From Subtercola boreus (GTDB taxonomy: Bacteria > Actinomycetota > Actinomycetes > Actinomycetales > Microbacteriaceae), in the NCBI RefSeq assembly GCF_003399625.1, contig NZ_NBXA01000003.1:124001-188000 (forward strand): a stretch of 64,000 bases of DNA, in the 5' to 3' direction. Shown in pieces: positions 1 through 8,654 of the stretch. How positions within the stretch are numbered: the first letter of the stretch is position 1; each line of letters starts with the position of its first letter. The translations under genes were made by a program, and so were the position numbers. The notes below the pieces were generated by a model that was not told where the DNA came from, searched no databases, and saw nothing but the letters and a program-made list of their open reading frames with translations.

Positions 1-648
1 GAGGTGATCCTCTCCCGACCCGTCGACTCCGTGCCCGCCACGGTCTCACCGGAGCTGCTGATCGCCCTGTCGACGGCGACGCGCGCTCGCGAAGTGCTGC
101 GGTTCGACTACCTGAACGTCCGGGAGGATCCCGCCGCACCGAGACCACCCCGACGCGTGGAGCCGCACCACCTCGTGTCCTCCCAGGGCCGGTGGTACCT
201 CGTGGCGTGGGACCTCGACCGCAACGACTGGCGCCTCTTCCGCGCCGACCGCATCACCCTCCGCACGCCGAACGGCCCCCGATTCGAACCCCGGGCGATC
301 CCCGGCGGCGACGTCGGCGAGTATGTCGCCGCGCGCTTCAAAGGGTCCGAGAGCACCAACGTCTGGCCCTGCCGGGGAAAGGTCATCCTCTCCCTGCCCG
401 TGGACGCAGTGCTGCCCTACGCCGAAGACGGCCTCGTCGAAGAACTCGACCCCGAACGCTGCACCCTGGAGTCTGGCGCCTGGTCATGGATCGCCCTCGC
501 CGCCTCCCTCACCCGCTTCGACACCGACATCGACGTCATCGAACCGCCCGAACTCACCGAAGCGTTCGCCGCACTCGCAGCGCGTGCCGCCGCCACCGCC
601 ACCGCCTCCGCCACCGCCCGAGCCGGAGCAGCATCACACTCGCCGTAG
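1..648 (+). CDS. WYL-domain transcriptional regulator, C-terminal part
   Basis: The frame is open from the first base, so the 5' end lies outside the window; the GTG at 4 is probably internal. The visible part has the hallmarks of a WYL domain: a VLRFDY-type strand, the RRVEPHHLV segment, then GRWYLVAWD and DWRLFRADRI. WYL domains follow DeoR-like winged helices and sense ligands, often nucleic acid or nucleotides. The last 25 residues are an Ala/Thr-rich low-complexity tail encoded by repeated GCCACC-like triplets. The N-terminal DNA-binding domain expected for the family cannot be seen here. The next gene converges on it 18 bp downstream. Confidence 0.8.
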   Translation, partial: EVILSRPVDSVPATVSPELLIALSTATRAREVLRFDYLNVREDPAAPRPPRRVEPHHLVSSQGRWYLVAWDLDRNDWRLFRADRITLRTPNGPRFEPRAIPGGDVGEYVAARFKGSESTNVWPCRGKVILSLPVDAVLPYAEDGLVEELDPERCTLESGAWSWIALAASLTRFDTDIDVIEPPELTEAFAALAARAAATATASATARAGAASHSP

Positions 649-666
649 GCCCTTCGGCTCCGGGGG

Positions 667-2001
667 TCAGAACGGGGCAGCTTCAACGAACTGAGGAGTC
701 GGTCTCACCGCTTGGGTGGATCTCACCATCTGGATCGACCTCACCGCCGGGGCCGGCCTCGCTATCGGAGTGGGGTCGACGGTGTAGGCGAAGCCGGCCG
801 GGGAGGTCCAGACGAGGGAACCAGCTGATCTCCCGGAACCGGGATGCTGCTCAACCTTCCACTCGGTGTGGTGCTTGACCTTGTGGTGACTGGCGCAGAG
901 CGGACTCAGGTTGCCGAGCCTGGTCTCACCCCCCTCTGCGAAGGCGACCGTGTGGTCGAGGTCGGCTGTGGCCGCGGAGGTGCAACTCAGGGGGAAGGTG
1001 CATTCCGAATGCACCGTTCGAATGAGTTCATCGAGCGCGGCGGGCACCTTGTAGCTGGTGCGGCCGTAACTGAGCGCGACGCCCGTCACGGGATCGGTGA
1101 GCACACGCTGGAACGTCGGAGCACTCCGGGTGAGCTCGAGGGCGGTGAGCCGGTCGATCGGGCCGTAACCCTCGAGCTCAGCCGAACCCGCCTGCTCGTG
1201 ACCGAGGAGGGTCAGCGCCGGAACGGTGACGCGAACGTGCGCGCGGAGTCCCCGCGGAGCCCCCGGAATCGATGACTCCCCGTTCAGCGCGAGGTCGGCG
1301 AGAGCATCGACCCTGAGCTGGGCGAGGGTTCGCGGGTCGCCAGAGGATTTCAGTGTGCGACCGAGACCCGTCGCCCGGTTGTGGATCGCTGCGGCCTCCA
1401 CAGCGGGCAGGAACAGGCTGAGCCAGGCCATTCCGTCGGCTGCAGGGTCGAGCACGAGGCGACGGCCCTGCACTGCCCGCACATGACGCTCGACGGAGGT
1501 GGTCGGCTGGGCGTCTTCGACTGCTGCCCGAGCCTCACGCTCGAGCCGCTGGACACTCATCCGCTCGGCGATCGGAACGATGCGGGCCTCGTACTCGGGG
1601 ACGGAATCCGGCGGCAGGAGGGCACCGTGCTGCACGATCTTCTCGGCATGACGGGAGGAGATGCTGCCGCGTTCGAGCGCTGCACGCGTCGCCGGGTACG
1701 GCCCAGCCAGACCCTCTGCGGTGTCGACTCGCCGCCGGGCATCCGTCTCGCTCAGGTGCGCGCCGACGGCCAGCTCGGTGATCACAGTGCGCTGCGCGAC
1801 GACCCGCTGCGACCACTTGGGGCCACCCGAGGACTGGTCGGAGAAGTGCAGCGCGAGCCCCGCCACCCGCAGACGCTCGACGAGAACGAGCTGGGCTGCC
1901 GCGGCGCGCGCCGCCTGCTGCTCCCCCGCCAGGACGGCACGAGTGGCGGCAGCGAAGTCTGCGCGCAGCTGTTGCCGCCGCAGTTGCCGTTCGTCAGTCA
2001 T
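667..2001 (-). CDS. DUF222 and HNH endonuclease domain protein
   Basis: A 444-aa protein with an N-terminal helical DUF222 region and a C-terminal HNH nuclease motif: a Cys pair (CTFPLSC), then DLDH, then LSPLCASHHKVKHH. The ATG at 2001 is preferred over an upstream start at 2031 because GAGGAG sits 6 nt before it. The C-terminus has three short imperfect repeats beginning VRS/VRP, encoded by an 18-bp tandem repeat. This family occurs in many chromosomal copies in Microbacteriaceae and related actinobacteria; its role is unproven, and nuclease activity is inferred from the motif only. No partner genes are visible, and a strong hairpin separates it from the SDR gene upstream. Confidence 0.85.
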   Translation of the reverse strand: MTDERQLRRQQLRADFAAATRAVLAGEQQAARAAAAQLVLVERLRVAGLALHFSDQSSGGPKWSQRVVAQRTVITELAVGAHLSETDARRRVDTAEGLAGPYPATRAALERGSISSRHAEKIVQHGALLPPDSVPEYEARIVPIAERMSVQRLEREARAAVEDAQPTTSVERHVRAVQGRRLVLDPAADGMAWLSLFLPAVEAAAIHNRATGLGRTLKSSGDPRTLAQLRVDALADLALNGESSIPGAPRGLRAHVRVTVPALTLLGHEQAGSAELEGYGPIDRLTALELTRSAPTFQRVLTDPVTGVALSYGRTSYKVPAALDELIRTVHSECTFPLSCTSAATADLDHTVAFAEGGETRLGNLSPLCASHHKVKHHTEWKVEQHPGSGRSAGSLVWTSPAGFAYTVDPTPIARPAPAVRSIQMVRSTQAVRPTPQFVEAAPF

Positions 2002-2131
2002 GAGCACTCCTCGATTCATGACCCCAGTCAATCAGGTGAGGAGATGGCGATGGGCCCAATCGCGAAATCTGTGGAATGTCCGCGATCCAGCCCGCCTGTG
2101 GACGAGTGGAGCACGCTCGAATCGAAGCCGT

Positions 2132-2168
2132 GCGGCCGGGCCGCCCTGCAGCCGGGCGGCCCGGCCGC
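2132..2168 (-). terminator. Perfect hairpin between SDR and HNH genes
   Basis: Perfect 15-bp arms (GCGGCCGGGCCGCCC and its complement) enclose a 7-nt loop downstream of the leftward SDR gene. There is no T-tract. It is a likely transcription terminator or read-through barrier before the HNH gene. Confidence 0.55.
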
Positions 2169-2197
2169 CGCTCAGTTGCGCAGCCGCTCAGTTGCGC
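2167..2197. repeat. 15-bp tandem repeat beside the hairpin
   Basis: GCCGCTCAGTTGCGC occurs twice with a 16-bp period (2167-2181 and 2183-2197), abutting the hairpin at the 3' end of the SDR gene. Function unknown. Confidence 0.6.
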
Positions 2198-2250
2198 TGC
2201 CGCCGCCCCGCGGCCGAGCCGACTCGGCCAGCCCACCGGCCGCCCACACC

Positions 2251-3048
2251 TCAGCCGAGCCGGGTGTTCGCGATGCCGCCGTCGATGTCGAGCACAGTGC
2301 CGTGCGCGTAGCGCGCCTCATCCGACACCAGGAAGCGCACGGCGAACGCGATGTCGACCGGACGCACCGGAACACCGGCGACCGTCGCCGCGGCCATCGC
2401 CTCCACCTGGTCAGCCGAAGCCGCGTTCCCCGGAGTCGCCGTCGCACCCGGGGCGACGGTGTTGACGTTCACCCCGCGTGGGCCGAACTCCGCAGCCCAC
2501 GTGCGGGTCATCTGCTCGAGCGCCGCCTTGGAGGCCGTATAGGCCGCGCCGAAGGGAATGCCGACCCGCGACATCCATGAGCCGATGTTCACGATCGCCC
2601 CCGAGCCCCGTTCCGCCATTGCTGGCGCCAGTTCGGCGACCAAGACATGCGGTGCCCGGATGTTCGTCGCGAGCACTGCGTCGAGATTGGCGTCGGCCAG
2701 CAGCGCCGTCGGGGAAACGGGGTAGATGCCGGCGTTGTTGACCAGGATGTCGACAGATCCGCCCACGGCGGAGGTCGCGGCGCGGGCGAACTCCCGCAGG
2801 CCGGCGTAGTCGCCGGAGAGGTCGGCGGGCACGGCATATGCCGTTCCGCCAGCCGCGGTGATGGTGTCGACCACGACCTGGGCGCGCTCGAGGGTGCGGC
2901 CGCTCACGACGACGGTGGCGCCGGAGGCTGCGAGCACCCGGGCGATCGCCTCACCGATGCCGCTGGTGGAGCCAGTGACGACAGCGGTGCGCCCAGCGAG
3001 ACGAGAATCAGGAACAAGGGACTGGAGGACTTCTTCATTGGACTTCAT
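2251..3048 (-). CDS. SDR family NAD(P)-dependent oxidoreductase
   Basis: A classical short-chain dehydrogenase of 265 aa. It shows the nucleotide-binding TGSTSGIG motif near residue 27, NNAG near residue 106, and a catalytic Ser/Tyr/Lys arrangement (IGSWMS, then AYTASK). A C-terminal DIDGG is typical of the family. The substrate cannot be named. The gene is divergent from a tetR gene 54 bp away, and a palindrome (3039-3054) covers its start codon, so control by that regulator is likely. A TAGGAA -10-like box 6 nt before the ATG suggests a leaderless transcript. Confidence 0.9.
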   Translation of the reverse strand: MKSNEEVLQSLVPDSRLAGRTAVVTGSTSGIGEAIARVLAASGATVVVSGRTLERAQVVVDTITAAGGTAYAVPADLSGDYAGLREFARAATSAVGGSVDILVNNAGIYPVSPTALLADANLDAVLATNIRAPHVLVAELAPAMAERGSGAIVNIGSWMSRVGIPFGAAYTASKAALEQMTRTWAAEFGPRGVNVNTVAPGATATPGNAASADQVEAMAAATVAGVPVRPVDIAFAVRFLVSDEARYAHGTVLDIDGGIANTRLG

Positions 3049-3054
3049 AGTCCA
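3039..3054. promoter_or_regulatory. TetR-type operator 1 (over SDR start codon)
   Basis: The perfect inverted repeat TGGACT-TCAT-AGTCCA contains the SDR start codon (3046-3048). It matches the half-sites of the second palindrome 30 bp away. Binding by the adjacent TetR protein is inferred. Confidence 0.75.
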
Positions 3055-3068
3055 TTCCTAGCACAGAA

Positions 3069-3084
3069 TGGACTATAGAGTCCA
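3069..3084. promoter_or_regulatory. TetR-type operator 2 (tetR promoter)
   Basis: The perfect inverted repeat TGGACT-ATAG-AGTCCA lies just upstream of a TAGAAT -10 box (3091-3096), which is itself 6 nt before the tetR ATG at 3103. It would cover the -35/spacer region, which fits autorepression of a leaderless tetR transcript. Confidence 0.75.
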
Positions 3085-3102
3085 GCAGGCTAGAATCGGA
3101 GC

Positions 3103-3729
3103 ATGGACGAGTCGAAGATCACAGAGCGGGGGCGGCGCACCCGTCAACGGATCATCGAGGCGACCGGCGAACAGATCCTCGCCTCGGGCATCGGCGGCAC
3201 GACGCTCGACACCGTGCGAGCTGCCACCCTGACGAGCAAGAGCCAGCTGTTCCACTACTTCCCGGGTGGCAAGGCCGAGCTGGTGCGCGAGGTCGCAGGT
3301 TGGGAAGGACGGCAGCTCTTCGAGGCGCAGGAGCCGTTCATCCACGACCTCGCCTCGTGGGAATCCTGGGAGCAGTGGCGGTCCGGGCTCGTCGACTACT
3401 ACATCAGCCGGGGGCGCTGGGCCTGCCCGATCGGCTCGCTGGCGACGCAGGCGGCGATGTCCGACCCCGAACTCGAACAGGTCATCGCCGACAGTATGCG
3501 CGCCTGGCGCGAGCTGCTCGCCGAGGGAGTGGGCAGGATGCGCGACGCCGGGCTCGTCGCCGCGTCGGCCGACCCGATGACGGTGGCCACGGTCATCCTC
3601 GCGGCCATCCAGGGCGGCCTGGTGCTGAGCCAACCCGAACGGGCCGCGTGGCCCCTCGAGGCGGCACTCGACAGCGCTCTCGCCCCGCTGCACGCTGAGT
3701 CGCTCCGGGAGGGCGCGACGCCGGCGTAG
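3103..3729 (+). CDS. TetR/AcrR family transcriptional regulator
   Basis: A 208-aa regulator. The N-terminal helix-turn-helix covers about residues 10-55 (RTRQRIIEATGEQIL, TTLDTVRAATLTSKSQLFHYF). The C-terminal ligand domain resembles the TetR_C_11/YxaF type (WACPIGSLATQAA). It is divergently transcribed from an SDR oxidoreductase. Two identical-half-site operators lie in the 54-bp gap, so it probably represses both itself and the SDR gene until an unknown inducer binds. The start fits a leaderless mRNA because TAGAAT ends 6 nt before the ATG. Confidence 0.9.
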   Translation: MDESKITERGRRTRQRIIEATGEQILASGIGGTTLDTVRAATLTSKSQLFHYFPGGKAELVREVAGWEGRQLFEAQEPFIHDLASWESWEQWRSGLVDYYISRGRWACPIGSLATQAAMSDPELEQVIADSMRAWRELLAEGVGRMRDAGLVAASADPMTVATVILAAIQGGLVLSQPERAAWPLEAALDSALAPLHAESLREGATPA

Positions 3730-3820
3730 TGCGTGCCGGACACACCCTGCCGCGGATGCGCGCCAGACACACACCCGGCGGCGGCGGCGGGCTGGGCACA
3801 GCCGGGCCCCTGCCCCCGCC

Positions 3821-5461
3821 TCAGGCCGCGGGCAGGGTCAGCACGCCGTCGAGCCGGGTCGGCACCTCGAGCGGGCCGTCGCGGAGCTCCGCGGGGAGGA
3901 GCTGCTGCGGAGCGTTCTGCCACGCGACCGGTCGAAGCCACCGGCGCACGGCGGTGACCCCGACCGAAGTGTGCTGCGAGTTCGTGGCGGGCCACGGGCC
4001 GCCGTGCTGCTGGGCCCAGGAGACGCGCACGCCGGTGGGGTAGCCGTTGAACACGATGCGCCCGGCATGGGATTCGAGGATGGGCAGCAGGGCCGCGATC
4101 TCGCCGCCGTCGCTGCCCGCCGCACCAGAGCCGCCACCCGAGCCGTCACCCGGGCCCACACCCGAGCCGCCACCCGAGCCGGAGAGCTCGTCGTCTTCGG
4201 CGTGCACGGTCGCCGTCAGCGAGCGCGGCACCCGCAGGAAGGCCTCGCCGACCTCGCTGAGCGAGTCGTACCGGGCGATCACGAGAAGCGGGCCGAAGCA
4301 CTCCTCGCTGAGTTCGCTCGTCAGCTCGGTGGCCGTGGTCTCGAGCAGGCGAGGCGCCACCTCGAAGCCCGCGACATCCGCAACCTCCGCAACGTCCGCA
4401 ATCTCCGCACCAGCACCATCCGCAGCTCCAGCTCCAGCACCCCCCGCCGCCAACGGCGCGCCGCCGACCTCCGCCAGCCGCGCCGAGATGTCGACGAACG
4501 AGTCACGGATCCGGTCGTTCAGCAGCACCTGCGGGGTGGATGCGCGAGTGAGCGCCACCAGCGCGTCGACCAGCGGCTGGCCTGCTGCCCCGGCGGGCAC
4601 GAACGCGATGCCCGGCTTCGTGCACAGTTGGCCAGCCGAACCCGTGAACGCCCCGAAGAGCCCGGTCGCGATGGACTCCGCGCGCACGGCCACCGCACCG
4701 GCCGTCACGACCAGCGGGTTCACGCTGCTGAGCTCCCCGTAGAAGGGGATCGGGTCGGGCCGGGTGTCGATCGCCGCCCGCAGGGCGTTCGCGGCACCGA
4801 GCGAGCCCGTGAATCCCGCGGCTGCGATCGCCGGATGCTTCACCAGCGCCACCCCGGCCTGCTGGCCGTACACGATGCCGAAGGTTCCGGCGGGAGCGTC
4901 GACCGCGTCGCCGGCAGCACGGAGCGCGTCGAAGGACCGCGCCGAGGTGAGGGGGTGCGATCCGTGCGCCTTGATGACGACGGGCGAGCCGGCGGCGATC
5001 GCGGAGGCCACGTCTCCGCCGAGCACGGAGAACGCGAACGGGAAGTTGCTCGAGCCGAACACCGCCACCGGCCCGGCAGCCACGAGCATGCGGCGCACAT
5101 CCGGAGCCGCACCGAGCGGCGTGTCGCCGGCATGGTCGATCGCTGCTTCGAGGAAGCTTCCCTCCCGCACCGCCTCAGCGAACAACCGGAACTGGAACGC
5201 GCTGCGGCTGAGCTCGCCGTTCAGTCGAACCGGGCCGAGGCCGGTCTCCGCGTCGGCGGTGGCGACCAGCTGCTCGCGGTCGGCCTCGATCGCTGCAGCC
5301 ATCGCGTCGAGCAGGGTCGCCCGGAACTCCCGGCCACGTCGGGCGAGTGTCGGCAGGGCGTCCGCCGCCGCGAGGGCGATCGTGTCGACCTCAGCGGGAG
5401 TCGAGGCGGCGAGGTCGGTGTCGGAGCGCACTCCGGTGCGCGGGTCGGTCGTGGTGATCAT
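3821..5461 (-). CDS. Aldehyde dehydrogenase, alpha-ketoglutarate semialdehyde dehydrogenase type
   Basis: Oxidises an omega-aldehyde acid, most likely alpha-ketoglutarate semialdehyde (2,5-dioxovalerate) to 2-oxoglutarate with NAD(P)+. Visible residues are Lys164 in VVIKAHGSHP, the general base Glu243 (YGELSSVNP) and the nucleophile Cys280 (GSAGQLCTKPG). The C-terminal YPTGVRVSWAQQHGG segment is typical of this ALDH subfamily. Length is 546 aa because of two low-complexity inserts, Ala/Gly-rich at about 338-363 and Gly/Ser-rich at about 427-453, both encoded by short tandem repeats. It is the last gene of a leftward operon, 70 bp after a LacI regulator, with AGAGGA before its ATG. Next to an FAH-type dehydratase this suggests the end of a Weimberg-type pathway. 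Confidence 0.88.
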   Translation of the reverse strand: MITTTDPRTGVRSDTDLAASTPAEVDTIALAAADALPTLARRGREFRATLLDAMAAAIEADREQLVATADAETGLGPVRLNGELSRSAFQFRLFAEAVREGSFLEAAIDHAGDTPLGAAPDVRRMLVAAGPVAVFGSSNFPFAFSVLGGDVASAIAAGSPVVIKAHGSHPLTSARSFDALRAAGDAVDAPAGTFGIVYGQQAGVALVKHPAIAAAGFTGSLGAANALRAAIDTRPDPIPFYGELSSVNPLVVTAGAVAVRAESIATGLFGAFTGSAGQLCTKPGIAFVPAGAAGQPLVDALVALTRASTPQVLLNDRIRDSFVDISARLAEVGGAPLAAGGAGAGAADGAGAEIADVAEVADVAGFEVAPRLLETTATELTSELSEECFGPLLVIARYDSLSEVGEAFLRVPRSLTATVHAEDDELSGSGGGSGVGPGDGSGGGSGAAGSDGGEIAALLPILESHAGRIVFNGYPTGVRVSWAQQHGGPWPATNSQHTSVGVTAVRRWLRPVAWQNAPQQLLPAELRDGPLEVPTRLDGVLTLPAA

Positions 5462-5531
5462 CGGAGATCCTCTACAGGGTCGGGGTCACAAAAAGGAAGG
5501 AAGGGAAGAAGATGGAGAAGGAGAAGCAGCC

Positions 5532-6644
5532 TCAGGCGCTCTCGCGCGCGACGACCGAGAATCCGAGGTCGATCGCGCTCGCCTCGTTCGATCGGCGCGT
5601 CATGCGCGCCACCAGCAGGTCGCCCGCCGTGGTACCGATCTGCCTGTTCGGCACGGCGACCGTCGTCAGGGTCGGCACCAGGTGGCTGCCGAGGTCGAAG
5701 TCGCCGAAACCGGTGATTGCCAGATCGCCCGGCACGCTGATGCCGCGCCGGGAGCACTCGAAGACGGCCCCGGCGGCGAAGATGTCGCTGGTGAACATGA
5801 GCACGTCGGTCTCCGGATGCTCGGCGAGCGCGGCCCCCAGCAGGTTCTTGCCCGTCTCGAAGTCGATGGTGCGCGTGCCCGAGTCGACGACCCGCACGGG
5901 TTCATCGGGGAGCAGTTCGGCGACAGCCTTCTCGAAACTCGACTTTCGGGCCATCGCGCGGGAGTCGCCGCTCTGCAGCGAACCGGCGAACGTGGGGTGA
6001 CGGTAGCCCCGGCCCACGACGTAGTCCACGATCGCCCGGGTGGCGTCGCGGTTCGAGAAGCCGACGAGGCTGTCGATGGGAGCATCCGTCAGGTCCCACG
6101 CCTCCACGACGGGCACCTTCGACTCGCGGAGCAGGTGCGTGGTGGTCGGGGTGTGGTTGGTTCCGACGATGAAGATGCCGTCGGGACGCCTCCCGAGGAA
6201 CGCCCGCACGAGCTCCTCCTCATGGCTCGGGCTGTAGCCCGTCGATCCGATGAAGAGCTGGTACCCGGCCGGGGCGAGCACCTCTTCAAGCCCCTGCAGC
6301 GCATCGGCGAAGACGGAGGCCGACACCGAGGGGATGATCGCCGCCACTGTCATGCTGCGGTTCGACGCCAGGTTCGACGCCGCGAGGTTCGGCACATACC
6401 CGGTCTGCTGGATCGCGTCGCGCACCCGTTCCAGCGTGAAGGTCGACACGAGCTCGGGGCTCCGGATGGTGCGGGAGACCGTCTGGGGCGAGACCTGGGC
6501 GTGCAGCGCCACATCGTTCAGCGTCACGGTTCCGGTCGACCGCCGGGAGGTTCGAGGGGGATCGACCGGTGGAGGAGCAGGGACGAACGCGGCCGGAAGA
6601 GCGGCCGCGACATCCGGAGCCGGCGCGACAGCGGTACCGCTCAC
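5532..6644 (-). CDS. LacI family transcriptional regulator
   Basis: A sugar or sugar-acid responsive repressor of about 370 aa. The DNA-binding helix-turn-helix is VTLNDVALHAQVSPQTVSRT at about residues 40-59, followed by a periplasmic-binding-like effector domain. The GTG at 6644 is chosen because it overlaps the upstream FAH stop codon as GTGA, with GAGGG 5 nt before it; a longer reading from 6707 would overlap the neighbour by 67 bp. About 35 Pro/Ala-rich residues precede the HTH, which is unusual for LacI proteins; a GTG at 6527 would remove them. It is the obvious candidate to bind the LacI-type palindromes at 11077-11094 and 13109-13130. Confidence 0.88.
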   Translation of the reverse strand: MSGTAVAPAPDVAAALPAAFVPAPPPVDPPRTSRRSTGTVTLNDVALHAQVSPQTVSRTIRSPELVSTFTLERVRDAIQQTGYVPNLAASNLASNRSMTVAAIIPSVSASVFADALQGLEEVLAPAGYQLFIGSTGYSPSHEEELVRAFLGRRPDGIFIVGTNHTPTTTHLLRESKVPVVEAWDLTDAPIDSLVGFSNRDATRAIVDYVVGRGYRHPTFAGSLQSGDSRAMARKSSFEKAVAELLPDEPVRVVDSGTRTIDFETGKNLLGAALAEHPETDVLMFTSDIFAAGAVFECSRRGISVPGDLAITGFGDFDLGSHLVPTLTTVAVPNRQIGTTAGDLLVARMTRRSNEASAIDLGFSVVARESA

Positions 6645-7837
6645 AGCAGCCCTCGGCCGGCGAGGTTCTTCATCAGGCTCGCGACGCCGAACTGCCATGG
6701 CTCGCACCTCTCGCTCGTCTCGACCTGGTTCACCAGACTACCCAAAGGCCCACTGCTGATCCGTACGATGTCGCCGACCTTGTGCGTGAAGCCCTGGCCG
6801 GGTACATCGCGGTCGTCGACGGGCGCGAACATGGTTCCGAGCATCAGAACAGTGCCGTCGGGGTACTGGTGCTGCGGACCCATCAGCTGCCCGACCAGGT
6901 CTTCGGGGTCACGACTGATCTCGGACATGTGGGAGCTTCCGCCGAGGTGGAATCCGTCGAGCCCGTCGACGTCGAGCGTCACGGTGAGCCCCCGCACCGC
7001 GTCGAGGTCGAAGGTCTCGTCGAAGAGCCGCACGAACGGCCCGAGCCCGCACGAGGCGTTGTTGTCCTTCGCCTTCGGCAGCAGCAGGGCGGAGCGCCCC
7101 TCGATGTCGCGGAGGTTCACGTCGTTGCCGAGAGTCGCGCCGACGATGGTGCCGGCCGAGGAGACGATGAGCACGACCTCGGGCTCCGGGTTGTTCCAGA
7201 CCGACGTGCTCAGAACGCCCACCTGGGTCGCCGCCCCGACGGCCGACAGGGCCAGCCCCTTCGTGAAGATCTCCGCATCCACACCGATGCCCACCTCGAG
7301 GTACTGGCTCCAGAGCCCCTCCCCCAGGAGGAAGTCCTTGAGCGCCAACGCCTCCGGAGAGCCCGGTTTGAGGGTGCGGAGATCGGCGCCGATCTCGTTC
7401 AGGATGCTCGCCCGCAGCTCGCCCGCTGCGACAGGGTCGCCCTTGACCCGCTCCTCGATCACGCGCTCGATCATCGAGACGGCGAAGGTGACGCCGGCGG
7501 CCTTGATCGCCTGCAGGTCGACGGGTGCGAGCAGCCACGGGCGGGCCGCGTCGCGGCTCTCCCGGGGCGTGTTGCCGACGATGTCGGCGAAGCTGCCGAC
7601 GAACGTCGCGGTGGCGAGCGCCTCGCGGGCGGCCCGCGCGGGCTCCGGATGCTCGGCCAGGCCGCTCACGGTCGGGAACGCCGCGCTGATGTCGTACACG
7701 CCCTCGGCGGTGAACACCACAGGGGAGGGCCCGTTGACGGTGGGGTTCCAGACACGGCCGACCAGAGTTCCGGCGTAACCGTCGTCGGGTTCGAGCAGGG
7801 CGCTGTCGCCGATCCAGGACGGGGCGGGTGTGGTCAT
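6641..7837 (-). CDS. Fumarylacetoacetate hydrolase family protein, 2-keto-3-deoxy-sugar-acid dehydratase (XylX-like)
   Basis: A 398-aa FAH-family protein. Its length and the segments GNDVNLRDIEGRSALLL, NNASCGLGPF, EISRDPEDLV and FTHKVGDIV match the XylX-like subgroup, which dehydrates 2-keto-3-deoxypentonates to alpha-ketoglutarate semialdehyde. The aldehyde dehydrogenase two genes downstream would use that product. This assignment rests on family resemblance plus context; hydrolysis of a C-C bond in aromatic degradation is the alternative. AAGGAG precedes the ATG. It starts 28 bp after the enoyl-CoA hydratase stop and overlaps the LacI start. Confidence 0.8.
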   Translation of the reverse strand: MTTPAPSWIGDSALLEPDDGYAGTLVGRVWNPTVNGPSPVVFTAEGVYDISAAFPTVSGLAEHPEPARAAREALATATFVGSFADIVGNTPRESRDAARPWLLAPVDLQAIKAAGVTFAVSMIERVIEERVKGDPVAAGELRASILNEIGADLRTLKPGSPEALALKDFLLGEGLWSQYLEVGIGVDAEIFTKGLALSAVGAATQVGVLSTSVWNNPEPEVVLIVSSAGTIVGATLGNDVNLRDIEGRSALLLPKAKDNNASCGLGPFVRLFDETFDLDAVRGLTVTLDVDGLDGFHLGGSSHMSEISRDPEDLVGQLMGPQHQYPDGTVLMLGTMFAPVDDRDVPGQGFTHKVGDIVRISSGPLGSLVNQVETSERCEPWQFGVASLMKNLAGRGLL

Positions 7838-7865
7838 CGGGTCTCCTTGGTGAGGCGGGTGGCGG

Positions 7866-8654
7866 TCATCGACGGTGGAAGGTGGCGGCGCGCTTCTCGG
7901 CGAATGCCGCCCGCCCCTCGGCAGCGTCTTCGGTGGCGAAGCAGATCGTCTGCAGGTCGCGTTCGTATTCGATCGCCTTCAGCTGCGGCAGCGAGTAGGC
8001 CGCCCTCAGGTTGGTCTTCGCGGTCTCGGCGGCGATCGGCGCCCGGGAGGCGATCGTCGCCGCCAGCTCGGCTGCGCGCGCCAGAAGCGCCGCAGGCTCG
8101 ACGACCTCCGACACGAGTCCCCAGGCCAGCGCGCGCTCGGCCGAGATGGCATCGCCCGTCATCAGCATCAGCGCCGCGTTGCTCGCCCCGATCGAGTGCG
8201 CAAGGAAGGTGCTCATCCCGCCGCCGCCGATCCAGCCCAGCGTGATCTCGGGCGCCGCGAAGCTCGCCGTCGACGACGCGATGCGGATGTCGCAGGTCAT
8301 CGCCGTCTCGAGCCCGCCGCCGAGCGCGTACCCGTTCACCGCGGCGATCACGGGCTTCCGGAGCTCCCGCAGGGCGTCGCAGTAGTCCACCCGATTGCGG
8401 AACTCCCACGGCGTCGTGTACTTGTCGAGCTGCCGGATGTCGGAGCCCGCCGAGAACGCCCGGTCGCCGGCCCCGGTGAGAACCACGGCGCGAACGTCGT
8501 CGCTCTCGTTCGCCCACTCGGTGGCGGCGACGAGCGCATCCGACATCTCCTGGGTGACCGCGTTGAGCTTCTGCGGTCGGTTGAGGGTGAAGGTGGCGAC
8601 GAAACCGTCGAGCGTGACGAGGATCTCGTCGGAGGGTGAGGTGAACCCGGTCAT
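7866..8654 (-). CDS. Enoyl-CoA hydratase/isomerase family protein
   Basis: A crotonase-fold protein of 262 aa. It shows the oxyanion-hole and catalytic segments NGYALGGGLETAMTCD and APEITLGWIGGGG, and the Glu residues of both positions used by true hydratases are present. Together with the family III CoA-transferase upstream it suggests that an acid is activated as a CoA thioester and then hydrated or isomerised. The substrate is unknown. The ATG at 8654 overlaps the preceding stop as ATGA, so translation is coupled; the much longer upstream extension of this frame is antisense or out-of-frame noise over two real genes. Confidence 0.88.
   Translation of the reverse strand: MTGFTSPSDEILVTLDGFVATFTLNRPQKLNAVTQEMSDALVAATEWANESDDVRAVVLTGAGDRAFSAGSDIRQLDKYTTPWEFRNRVDYCDALRELRKPVIAAVNGYALGGGLETAMTCDIRIASSTASFAAPEITLGWIGGGGMSTFLAHSIGASNAALMLMTGDAISAERALAWGLVSEVVEPAALLARAAELAATIASRAPIAAETAKTNLRAAYSLPQLKAIEYERDLQTICFATEDAAEGRAAFAEKRAATFHRR

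Noticed and set aside
667-2001. HNH protein as part of a homing or mobile element
   Set aside because: DUF222-HNH proteins are common chromosomal paralogues in this group, and no terminal repeats or intron boundaries are seen around it.
3971-7778. Very long rightward open frames opposite the aldehyde dehydrogenase, LacI and FAH genes
   Set aside because: Their products are Arg/Ser/Ala-rich with no domain, and the leftward genes have clear motifs; they are antisense shadows of high-GC coding DNA.
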